Positions 61,402-64,000 of a stretch of DNA of 64,000 nucleotides are shown here, in pieces; within the stretch, counting starts at the first letter, position 1; every line of letters starts with the position of its first letter. Below the pieces are notes generated by a model. That model saw only the letters and a list, made by a program, of their open reading frames with translations, made no database searches and was not told the origin of the DNA. Where the stretch lies: the NCBI GenBank assembly GCA_029216955.1, contig JANAVB010005597.1:42651811-42715810 (forward strand), written 5' to 3'. The position numbers and the translations under genes are program-made. Origin of the DNA: Iris pallida. Taxonomy: Eukaryota; Streptophyta; Magnoliopsida; Asparagales; Iridaceae.

Positions 61402-61855
61402 ACTGTTCTATCCAAAGACGATGGTACTGAGCGATTCAGTTTGAATTGTTTCGTAGTTTTCAATCATACTCATTGGTCAGTAATTCCTTTGATGCATTTT
61501 CAATTTAGTCCACATAAAAGCACAAGCAGAATTTTCGTATGTTCAAGGCTCAAGTATTTCAACGTCCCATAATGCTGTACTTTTTATTTGACTATTTCAC
61601 GCAACTCTGTTTCTTGTTAACAAAAGACTTAGCATACAACGTAAAATCTCAATTCTTAAATAAGTTACTTTTTAGTTTTCAAGTTCATTTCATTTAAATT
61701 TATATGTTTGGATGTCGTGTTAATTTCTGTTTTTCCGGATGTTCCATAGTCTTTGCTTAAAATTTTCTTGTGTGTTAGGTTGGAGGACAATGCTTGTTGT
61801 CCCAGAGCTGGAAAAGGAGGTTCAGCTTCTTTGGGAGACGAGAGACACCCGTAAG
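10659..61855 (+). CDS. HAD-superfamily 5'-nucleotidase (NT5C2-like), partial, 11 coding exons
   Basis: Family: plant HAD hydrolase subfamily IG / 5_nucleotid domain, related to animal cytosolic purine 5'-nucleotidase, which dephosphorylates purine nucleoside monophosphates such as IMP and GMP; the plant substrate is unproven. Joined exons: 10659-10910, 28653-28730, 29401-29621, 33625-33717, 38772-38855, 39757-39873, 48598-48700, 48777-48842, 49052-49105, 52356-52413, 61779-61855 (1203 bp, 401 codons). HAD motif I is FDMDYT (nucleophile D50, acid D52). Motif II is FLVTNS (about 238-243), the motif III lysine is in SSKPSFF (K284), and motif IV is GDHIYGDI (361-368). All exon phases join without a stop. 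No signal peptide or membrane segment is seen, so it should be cytosolic. The start ATG sits in GTCATGGCG. Family members run about 550-600 residues, so roughly a quarter to a third lies past the right edge. Confidence 0.92.
11627..12287 (-). repeat. 3' LTR of copia A
   Basis: 661 bp. Contains four or five copies of a roughly 50-bp repeat (12080-12240) built around TATATATAGGAATA palindromes. Confidence 0.9.
12305..19551 (-). pseudogene. copia A gag-pol, broken
   Basis: Minus-strand pieces in order. Gag starts at 19551 ([17 protein letters not shown]), has a TGA near 19369 where Trp is expected (EDWNFEH-type context), then continues 19356-18652 with the zinc knuckle [15 protein letters not shown] frameshift near 18650 follows. 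Protease DSGASAHV runs from 18638, and the GAG-pre-integrase [13 protein letters not shown] ends near 18178. After the solo LTR, integrase resumes with [18 protein letters not shown] and [12 protein letters not shown] (14945-14646), shifts frame, and runs 14716-14123. RT has [11 protein letters not shown] (about 13550), [14 protein letters not shown] and YADDMLLVG. RNase H ends near 12305 ([21 protein letters not shown]). There are at least five frame breaks, so it cannot make a polyprotein. Confidence 0.9.
14981..18173 (-). mobile_element. Solo LTR (3.2 kb) inside copia A
   Basis: Read on the minus strand it begins TGTAACCCCACTTCC and ends GCGGATCGTGACA. It is flanked by the exact 5-bp duplication CTTTA (14976-14980 and 18174-18178), and it interrupts the integrase reading frame precisely. 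TG...CA ends, a 5-bp duplication and no internal domain or primer site identify a solo LTR, probably gypsy-type by its termini. Open frames inside show no known domain. Microrepeats such as AGTACAAGAA and CATGAAAGTACATGA lie at 15390-15750. Confidence 0.85.
19582..20240 (-). repeat. 5' LTR of copia A
   Basis: 659 bp, partner of 11627-12287 with scattered substitutions and small indels. It carries the same TATATATAGGAATA repeat block (about 20030-20200). Confidence 0.9.
21415..21513. repeat. (CT)n-(TA)n microsatellite
   Basis: CT repeats to about 21458, then TA repeats to about 21513, abutting the poly(T) of the minus-strand LINE. Confidence 0.95.
21762..25122 (-). pseudogene. LINE copy 1 ORF2 (endonuclease, RT, zf-RVT), broken
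   Basis: Endonuclease starts at 25122 ([13 protein letters not shown]), with [10 protein letters not shown] and SDHSPIRVG further on. RT carries [75 protein letters not shown] and the catalytic YADDLLVF, then the thumb motif YLGVPL. The C-terminal zf-RVT domain (22394-21762) includes [18 protein letters not shown]. At least five frameshifts or stops break the frame (near 24790, 24570, 24180, 23460, 23080 and 22390), so it is not functional as read. The start is set by its TAATG overlap with ORF1. Confidence 0.88.
25122..26492 (-). pseudogene. LINE copy 1 ORF1 (DUF4283 RNA-binding protein), broken
   Basis: Starts near 26492 ([20 protein letters not shown]). The DUF4283 core includes [20 protein letters not shown] and [19 protein letters not shown] at 25983 and a TGA near 25700 interrupt it; copy 4 has Trp at both equivalent places. 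After the second stop comes a CCHC knuckle [14 protein letters not shown] and an acidic/Pro tail that ends at 25122. ORF1 should bind LINE RNA in the retrotransposition particle. An upstream Gly-rich frame (26968-26420) is G-tract translation and is not included. Confidence 0.8.
26750..26970. repeat. C-homopolymer-rich tract in the LINE leader
   Basis: Long C runs on the + strand (the longest at about 26931-26966) separated by GACC/CGCC-type breaks. On the LINE sense strand this is G-rich and could form G-quadruplexes. Run lengths may be unreliable in the assembly. Confidence 0.85.
27103..27162. repeat. (TA)n tract at the LINE 5' end
   Basis: TA repeats in two blocks, each preceded by CGTACT, with a T9 run between. 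They lie directly beyond the LINE's 5' end. Confidence 0.9.
27348..27712 (+). repeat. Tandem duplication of about 180 bp
   Basis: Two copies (about 27348-27530 and 27531-27712), each containing TTTAATGATCTATTTAG and GGCTTCTCGGTGTTTGAC. Confidence 0.8.
27713..28652 (+). other. 3' part of intron 1
   Basis: Holds a short tandem repeat (28031-28180, two units of about 90 bp around GGGACCAA and TATTAATTAATTG, with a GA microsatellite). Otherwise no gene is seen. Confidence 0.6.
28653..28730 (+). CDS. 5'-nucleotidase exon 2
   Basis: Codons 85-110, including [20 protein letters not shown]. The acceptor is ATGCAG and the donor AAG|GTTAGT. 78 bp, phase 0 on both sides. Confidence 0.92.
28731..29400 (+). 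other. Intron 2
   Basis: 670 bp, T-rich as plant introns are. No repeat or gene recognised. Confidence 0.8.
29401..29621 (+). CDS. 5'-nucleotidase exon 3
   Basis: Starts [13 protein letters not shown] and includes [17 protein letters not shown]. The donor GA|GTACGT is chosen because it restores Asp-Tyr with exon 4. Reading through would meet a stop at about 29656. 221 bp, ends in phase 2. Confidence 0.92.
29622..32498 (+). other. Intron 3, first part
   Basis: No gene or recognisable transposon. A (TG)n microsatellite lies at about 32250-32278. The stretch 31000-32230 has a less AT-rich, coding-like texture but no domain I can support. Confidence 0.6.
32499..33365 (+). repeat. Three tandem copies of a 280-320-bp unit
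   Basis: Units begin TGTAAGGTAAATCTGTTTCTG at about 32499, 32778 and 33101. Each carries GTTTCAAATTTATACAG and GGCTCGGAGAGTGCCTA. The middle unit has an extra internal duplication of about 40 bp (TCTTTCGTCTACTTAGTTGC). They lie in intron 3 before exon 4. Confidence 0.85.
33625..33717 (+). CDS. 5'-nucleotidase exon 4
   Basis: Encodes [20 protein letters not shown] and the residues after it. The acceptor is TTGCAG and the donor AA|GTAAGT. The split Lys codon is completed by exon 5. Confidence 0.92.
34165..36153 (-). mobile_element. Solo LTR (2.0 kb) inside the TRIM
   Basis: On the minus strand it begins TGTAGTGCCCCGC and ends GGGGCGTGACA, the same termini as the LARD-like element at 163-7351. 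The exact 5-bp duplication GGAGA lies on both sides (34160-34164 and 36154-36158). No interior, primer site or protein domain. Inside are three tandem units of 120-140 bp (about 34789-35195, each with ATCGCCGACAGTCATCC or a variant). Confidence 0.87.
34789..35195. repeat. Tandem triplication inside the solo LTR
   Basis: Three units share CATAAGAAACATGACA and CATCCCTGCACAAGACAT. The first lacks about 20 bp (GTTAGCACAATTTG...) that the other two have. Confidence 0.85.
36372..38771 (+). other. Intron 4, last part
   Basis: About 2.4 kb with no gene or repeat that I can identify. Confidence 0.6.
38772..38855 (+). CDS. 5'-nucleotidase exon 5
   Basis: Encodes [19 protein letters not shown] and ends at HAD motif II (FLVTN, with the split Ser codon AG|C). 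The acceptor is TTGTTAG and the donor AG|GTATAC. Confidence 0.92.
38958..39567 (+). repeat. Tandem duplication of 315 bp in intron 5
   Basis: Copies at 38958-39272 and 39273-39567 begin AGCTGCAGAAACTAGG and end ACACGTACACATGGCA. Only a handful of differences, so the duplication is fairly recent. Both lie between exons 5 and 6 and leave the splice sites intact. Confidence 0.9.
39757..39873 (+). CDS. 5'-nucleotidase exon 6
   Basis: Encodes [20 protein letters not shown] and ends FDVVITG plus a split Ser codon. The acceptor is ATTGCAG and the donor CAG|GTATGG. 117 bp. Confidence 0.92.
39874..40604 (+). other. Start of intron 6
   Basis: A CA/AC-rich stretch at 39985-40060. No gene seen. Confidence 0.6.
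40616..40950. mobile_element. Mutator-like MITE, TATCGG family, copy 1
   Basis: 335 bp. The left end is CAAGGTTTGCAGTATCGG and the right end inverts to AGTTTAAAGTATCAGCCG. Both ends are packed with TATCGG/CCGATA words. An exact 11-bp target duplication ATGCTTTTAAT flanks it (40605-40615 and 40951-40961), which points to a Mutator-type (8-11 bp) element. The AT-rich centre has TTTTTCGATCAATTG. Confidence 0.8.
40962..41945 (+). other. Intron 6 between MITE copies
   Basis: No gene or identifiable repeat. Confidence 0.5.
42309..42431 (+). repeat. 5' LTR of copia B
   Basis: 123 bp. Includes AATAAAATCATCC near its end, a plausible polyadenylation signal. Confidence 0.93.
42432..42444 (+). other. 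Copia B primer-binding site
   Basis: TGGTATCAGAGCC abuts the 5' LTR and is complementary to the tRNA-iMet 3' end. Confidence 0.93.
42448..42880 (+). repeat. (CT)n and C-rich leader of copia B
   Basis: (CT)n at 42449-42494, then about 360 bp of CCGACCCCCC-type repeats with long C runs (42667-42687 and 42774-42796). The Pro- and Gly-rich frames here are composition artefacts. C-run lengths are likely uncertain. Confidence 0.9.
43294..47875 (+). pseudogene. copia B gag-pol, broken
   Basis: Gag starts at 43294 ([19 protein letters not shown]) with [15 protein letters not shown], shifts frame near 43680 ([12 protein letters not shown] in the new frame), and has a TGA inside the zinc knuckle [13 protein letters not shown] at 44182. 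A further TGA lies just before protease [13 protein letters not shown] (about 44496), with TAGs near 44589 and 44767. GAG-pre-integrase and integrase run open from 44842 ([42 protein letters not shown]). A frameshift near 46300 precedes RT ([50 protein letters not shown]). RNase H ends at 47875 ([24 protein letters not shown]). Confidence 0.92.
47883..48005 (+). repeat. 3' LTR of copia B
   Basis: 123 bp, one substitution from the 5' LTR. Confidence 0.93.
48166..48597 (+). other. End of intron 6
   Basis: No gene or repeat seen before the exon 7 acceptor. Confidence 0.6.
48598..48700 (+). CDS. 5'-nucleotidase exon 7
   Basis: Encodes [20 protein letters not shown] and then GMLLNTDDG. Carries the motif III lysine. 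The acceptor is ATCTCAG. The donor is CAG|GCAAGA, a GC-AG intron; no GT nearby keeps the frame and the family alignment. Confidence 0.88.
48777..48842 (+). CDS. 5'-nucleotidase exon 8
   Basis: 22 codons, [20 protein letters not shown] then FQ, a variable linker of the family. The acceptor is CTAAAAG and the donor CAG|GTAGAT. The upstream intron is only 76 bp. Confidence 0.88.
49052..49105 (+). CDS. 5'-nucleotidase exon 9
   Basis: 18 codons, [18 protein letters not shown]. The acceptor is TTTCAG and the donor CAG|GTGCTA. Phase 0 at both ends. Confidence 0.9.
49106..51952 (+). other. Intron 9, first part
   Basis: No gene. A stretch at about 50140-50215 (TAAGGTTCTTAGTATCGG followed by CCGATTCAGACC further on) resembles one end of the TATCGG MITE family. 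I could not find the opposite end. Confidence 0.5.
51953..52140. mobile_element. TATCGG MITE, internal fragment
   Basis: Matches the interior of copy 3 (53553-53735): GGTCTCTTTTTCGATCAATT, GACAAATCAACAAGGG and AAGGGTGACTACTATTT. Both terminal TATCGG blocks are missing. A small duplication (AACACTAAGTTGCTTATCC, twice) follows at about 52126-52190. Confidence 0.65.
52356..52413 (+). CDS. 5'-nucleotidase exon 10
   Basis: Encodes [20 protein letters not shown], the HAD motif IV acidic cluster that binds Mg2+. The acceptor is ATACAG and the donor TTG|GTAAAT. Ends in phase 1. Confidence 0.93.
52414..53225 (+). other. Start of intron 10
   Basis: No gene or identifiable repeat in about 0.8 kb. Confidence 0.6.
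53226..54195. mobile_element. hAT-like MITE (GGGGTGAGCATTCGG ends), split by another MITE
   Basis: The left end is TAGGGGTGAGCATTCGGTT (53226) and the right end inverts to GGTGAGCATTATTCGGTTTT. The ends hold many AACCGAA/TTCGGTT words. The end style resembles hAT MITEs, but no 8-bp target duplication is clear. The TATCGG MITE copy 3 (53449-53939) lies inside. Confidence 0.55.
53449..53939. mobile_element. TATCGG MITE copy 3
   Basis: 491 bp. The left end is CTAGTTTGCAGTATCGG and the right end inverts to AAGGTTCATAGTATCGG. Flanks GTTAAATTC and TTTAAATTA match at 7 of 9 positions, consistent with a decayed 9-bp duplication. It is the longest copy here and has the complete interior. Confidence 0.7.
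54300..54340. repeat. (TC)n microsatellite
   Basis: About 18 TC units, slightly interrupted. Confidence 0.9.
54430..54615. repeat. Tandem duplication of about 100 bp
   Basis: Two copies of GATTCCTCTTTACTTRAGAT...AAAAGAAATAATC, separated by a CTT-rich stretch. Confidence 0.8.
54734..56869 (-). mobile_element. Solo LTR (2.1 kb) in intron 10
   Basis: On the minus strand it begins TGTAATGCCCCGCACC and ends GTCGGGACGTGACA. The exact target duplication TCTTT is at 54729-54733 and 56870-56874. No interior or domain. Termini are of the same style as the solo LTR at 34165-36153 and the complete element at 163-7351. Near 56130-56290 are several imperfect repeats of TCGTGCACTTGATGCACGTC. Confidence 0.87.
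56875..57484 (+). other. Intron 10 between solo LTR and LINE
   Basis: No gene or recognised repeat. Confidence 0.5.
57485..57554. repeat. (AC)n-(TA)n microsatellite
   Basis: AC repeats (57485-57522) then TA repeats to 57554, directly abutting the truncated LINE copy 2. Confidence 0.95.
57555..58693 (+). mobile_element. 5'-truncated LINE, copy 2
   Basis: Starts inside the RT/thumb region (GGAGGGTGGTATGCATGCG, matching LINE copy 1 near 22640). It continues through zf-RVT (58241-58573: [32 protein letters not shown]) to the 3' UTR and a 12-base poly(A) at 58682-58693. Stops and frameshifts are present (58200-58240). 5' truncation with an intact 3' end is the usual product of target-primed reverse transcription. 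Confidence 0.88.
58697..60505 (+). mobile_element. LINE fragment, copy 3 (RT to zf-RVT)
   Basis: Begins CATGAGATGGTGCGGG, matching copy 1 near 23440, three bases after copy 2's poly(A). The longest frame (58773-59798) has [41 protein letters not shown], a YLRVLL thumb motif and [15 protein letters not shown]. It ends at a stop at 59798. A decayed zf-RVT remnant follows (59979-60470), and similarity fades at about 60505. Both ends are missing, including the poly(A). Confidence 0.87.
60506..61078 (+). other. Intron 10 stretch after LINE copy 3
   Basis: AT-rich. No gene or repeat identified. Confidence 0.5.
61089..61230. repeat. (TA)n tracts with a SINE-tail fragment
   Basis: TA repeats at 61089-61149 and 61175-61229. 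Between them (61150-61174), read on the minus strand, is TAACCTGGTTCCAAAT, the last 20-25 bp of the SINE next door, so a strongly 5'-truncated copy. Confidence 0.8.
61230..61336 (-). mobile_element. tRNA-derived SINE
   Basis: On the minus strand the A box TAGCCTAGTGG (61324-61314) matches the consensus exactly. The B box GAGTTCGAATC (61281-61271) is 32 bp further on. The head looks like a decayed tRNA, followed by a short tail ending TTTACCTGGTTCCAAAA. (TA)n tracts lie on both sides (to 61229 and from 61337). About 107 bp. With no proper acceptor stem it is a SINE, not a tRNA gene. Confidence 0.75.
61337..61397. repeat. (TA)n tract at the SINE 5' side
   Basis: About 30 TA units. Confidence 0.95.
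61779..61855 (+). CDS. 5'-nucleotidase exon 11
   Basis: Encodes [20 protein letters not shown] and then RDTRK. The acceptor is GTGTTAG and the donor AAG|GTATTA. Ends in phase 0. This is the last exon I can identify in the window. Confidence 0.92.
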
Positions 61856-62543
61856 GTATTACCATAAAAAGTTTTTCATTTGCAAAAAGTTACTTCATTA
61901 AATTGAGTTGTTGACTGGTATGTGAGGACAAAGAGGAAGTCCACTATCAGATCATCTATAAATGTAGACTGTGTACCCATGATATTTGATATGGTACTAA
62001 TCATCCTTGAAAATTCCAGACCAAGTGCATATAGTGTTAGATACATCGTAGCTACTAGCTGCTTATACAGATCACTCCAGCTATTTATATTTATGTCGCT
62101 AGAATTTGAGAGGAAACTTGTTTTTGTACTTGAATTGTGCTATGGAATCCAATTTCCATGGTAAAAAGTTACTTTCGGCCATTATGAGCTCTTTTATATA
62201 CTAAGCTCAATGTACTGAAGTTTTATGTTCCATAATAGAGTGGATTTCTGTAACTGCTAATAATCTTCCTTTTGTACTTGACTGGCTTTAGTTCAGACAT
62301 CTAAAAGAGGAGCACAAACCGCCAACCATGATAGGTGCAGTAAACATGAAACTGGTTCCCTTCTTTCACTAAGATTATGGTTTAGAGAAAAAGGTGCCCT
62401 AGGACACCCTTGTACCAGTGTCAGGCATGAATCCGTATATGTATGCCATGCCACTTTTGCGGTGGAATGGGTTAAATGTCAAGAATATGCTTATTATTTA
62501 CTAATACCTAATCTAGCTTTTATATATATTTTTTATCGGATGT

Positions 62544-62546
<3 letters not shown>
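61856..62546 (+). other. Start of intron 11
   Basis: No further exon recognised. A frame at 62292 after TTTAG does not resemble the next segment of the family. Confidence 0.5.

Positions 62547-62582
<36 letters not shown>
62547..62582. repeat. (TA)n tract before LINE copy 4
   Basis: About 18 TA units, ending where the LINE 5' leader begins. Confidence 0.93.
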
Positions 62583-62585
<3 letters not shown>

Positions 62586-64000
62586 GAAAATAAAAAACCC
62601 TAATGCAAGAGGAAAGGACGGCAAAAGGGTTCGAAAGCAACCGTCGGGCCGGCCTGGGATGGGACCCAGGTGACGCCTCGGGCACGGTAACGAAGCATCC
62701 CCACGCCGAAGCCGGAGGGTGGATGACTGTTAAGAGAAGGCGCCGAGGAAGACTGCAGGGGAGAAGAGAGGGTGCGGACACGGGAAGATCGGCGGAAGGA
62801 CTGCAGGGACCCCGACGACAAGGGGGTCTAGGATGACCGGGGCCACAAAGGATGAATCGCATGGACGGGACGGGGATGGGACGAAGGCTATTCGTCCAGG
62901 CAGATGCTCCTACCACCAGGAGGCAGCCGAGATCAGCCCCTGCAGCACCAATTGTTGCTGGGGAAAGGCGGCAGACGGGAATACCACCCGGACCGACCAC
63001 AACGATGAGAAGTGGGACCACGTGGGCACAGGTTTGCCGTCCCGAGATGATACCTGCCAATGCGGCAATGCAATACATCGAGCCTAAATCGATTGGAGAT
63101 CACCGAAGGGTCGCAGAGTTCACGGCAAAGGAGATCGCAGAGACAACTGAAAGGTGGCAGAACACGCTCGTAATCTATGTATTAGGGGACAGACCATTCT
63201 ACGGGCAAATTAGAGCATATGCTAGCCCCGTCTGGCGGCCACGCGGCAGCATGGAATTCTTCTCTCGAGAAAATGACTTCTATTTTGTGAGATTTGGACT
63301 GCATGAGGACGCAGAGAGAATCCTTCAAGGCGGTCCGTGGACGTTCGATGGACGGCTGATAGTCATGAACCAATGGCAACCATCGGTGAAATGCGAACGT
63401 GACCTGCTACAATCAGTACCTATATGGATTCGTCTACCAAACCTCCCCATCCAATACTGGAGCACATAACTGATCATGAAATTAGCAAGTCTGATTGGGG
63501 TACCAATAAAATCCGATGAGGCCACAGCAACAAAAACTCGATTGGCATATGCCCGTGTATTCGTCGAAATCGACGCCTTAACAGAGCTACCCAGAACGAT
63601 AGAATTCGAGCTGCCAACGGGAGAAATCTGATCCCAAAAGGTGGACTACGAATGGGTGCCGCCAGTTTGCCATCGATGTCGATACTTCGGACATGTGAGT
63701 AGAGTTTGCCCATAATCGGCCAGAGACAAGAATGAAGATAACTATCAGACATCGGAGAGGGGGTGCGTAGAAGGCGACACCAACATGTCAGAAGGAGCGA
63801 ACATGAACACTACTCAACAAGAAGAGGAGATGGAGGAGGCCTCGGAGCGGGCAACGAAGGAGACTACGAGGGAGCCGAGATCGGATGACCTGGCAATGGT
63901 GGTAGCGTCAGGAGAGTCCCCACAAGGAGGTGGCATACTGGGCAAAAGTCATACATCGGATACTAGAGAGAAAACTTGAGACCAGACGGGTGGACATATG
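62583..64000 (+). mobile_element. LINE copy 4, 5' part, runs off the window
   Basis: Begins after the TA tract near AAACCCTAATGCAAG. It has a GC-rich leader and ORF1 of the same family as copy 1. ORF2 would lie past the right edge. Because it retains the leader, its 5' end is probably complete. Confidence 0.85.
62852..63979 (+). pseudogene. LINE copy 4 ORF1 (DUF4283 + zinc knuckle), broken
   Basis: Starts at 62852 (MNRMDGTGMGRRLFVQ). The DUF4283 core has RPFYGQIRAYASPVWRPRGS and [12 protein letters not shown], then PIWIRLPNLPIQYWST and a stop near 63467. The frame goes on with KLASLIGVPIKSDE, a TGA near 63629, the knuckle CHRCRYFGHVSRVC and a TAA near 63713, then an acidic Glu-rich tail ending at 63979. 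Three in-frame stops, no frameshift needed. In this copy the places where copy 1 has stops are intact Trp codons. Confidence 0.82.

Noticed and set aside
62292..62370. Possible exon 12 after TTTAG
   Set aside because: The translation does not resemble the next segment of the 5'-nucleotidase family and runs into a stop without a convincing donor.

Overview
This is a stretch of flowering-plant nuclear DNA, intron-rich and heavily loaded with transposons. The plant evidence is a plant-type cytosolic 5'-nucleotidase gene with GT-AG introns, plant-style promoter motifs, Ty1/copia elements with tRNA-iMet primer sites, plant L1-type LINEs with DUF4283 and zf-RVT domains, and Harbinger-, Mutator- and hAT-like MITEs. 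I cannot name the species. I see no rRNA gene, functional tRNA gene, CRISPR array or bacterial-style operon.

One host gene accounts for almost all ordinary coding sequence. It encodes a HAD-superfamily 5'-nucleotidase (NT5C2-like, plant subfamily IG) on the + strand. Its promoter lies at about 10.24-10.47 kb, it has a short 5'-UTR intron, and the start codon is at 10659. Eleven coding exons in the window (10659 to 61855) add up to 1203 bp, or 401 codons, with every splice phase consistent. The C-terminal exons lie beyond the right edge. The introns are very large (17.7, 4.0, 5.1, 8.7, 3.3 and 9.4 kb among them), and most of the bulk I can identify is transposons.

Region by region. 1-8.15 kb: an array of roughly 30-bp hairpin units, split by a complete non-autonomous LTR retrotransposon (163-7351, target duplication GTAAC). 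8.15-10.24 kb: AT-rich DNA with one MITE nested in another. 10.24-10.91 kb: promoter, leader and exon 1. Intron 1 (10.9-28.65 kb): an old LTR element, split by a Ty1/copia element (11627-20240), itself split by a 3.2-kb solo LTR (14981-18173), followed by a near-full-length LINE (21.5-27.1 kb, minus strand). 28.65-39.87 kb: exons 2-6, with tandem duplications in the introns and a miniature LTR element (TRIM) whose 5' LTR was split by a 2.0-kb solo LTR. 39.87-48.6 kb: intron 6, with a Mutator-like MITE family, one copy of which holds a Ty1/copia element with 123-bp LTRs (42309-48005). 48.6-52.4 kb: exons 7-10. Intron 10 (52.4-61.8 kb): nested MITEs, a third solo LTR (54734-56869), two truncated LINE copies and a tRNA-derived SINE. 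61.78-64 kb: exon 11, then the 5' part of another LINE that runs off the window.

The most interesting patterns are these. The LINE and SINE copies sit in or next to (TA)n tracts, and the SINE 3' end resembles the LINE 3' end, which suggests a LINE/SINE partnership with a TA-repeat target preference. The hairpin array at the left edge is unexplained. All three solo LTRs keep exact 5-bp target duplications and have termini like those of the complete element at 163-7351. The transposon coding regions are broken by frameshifts and stops; the host gene looks intact as far as the window shows.
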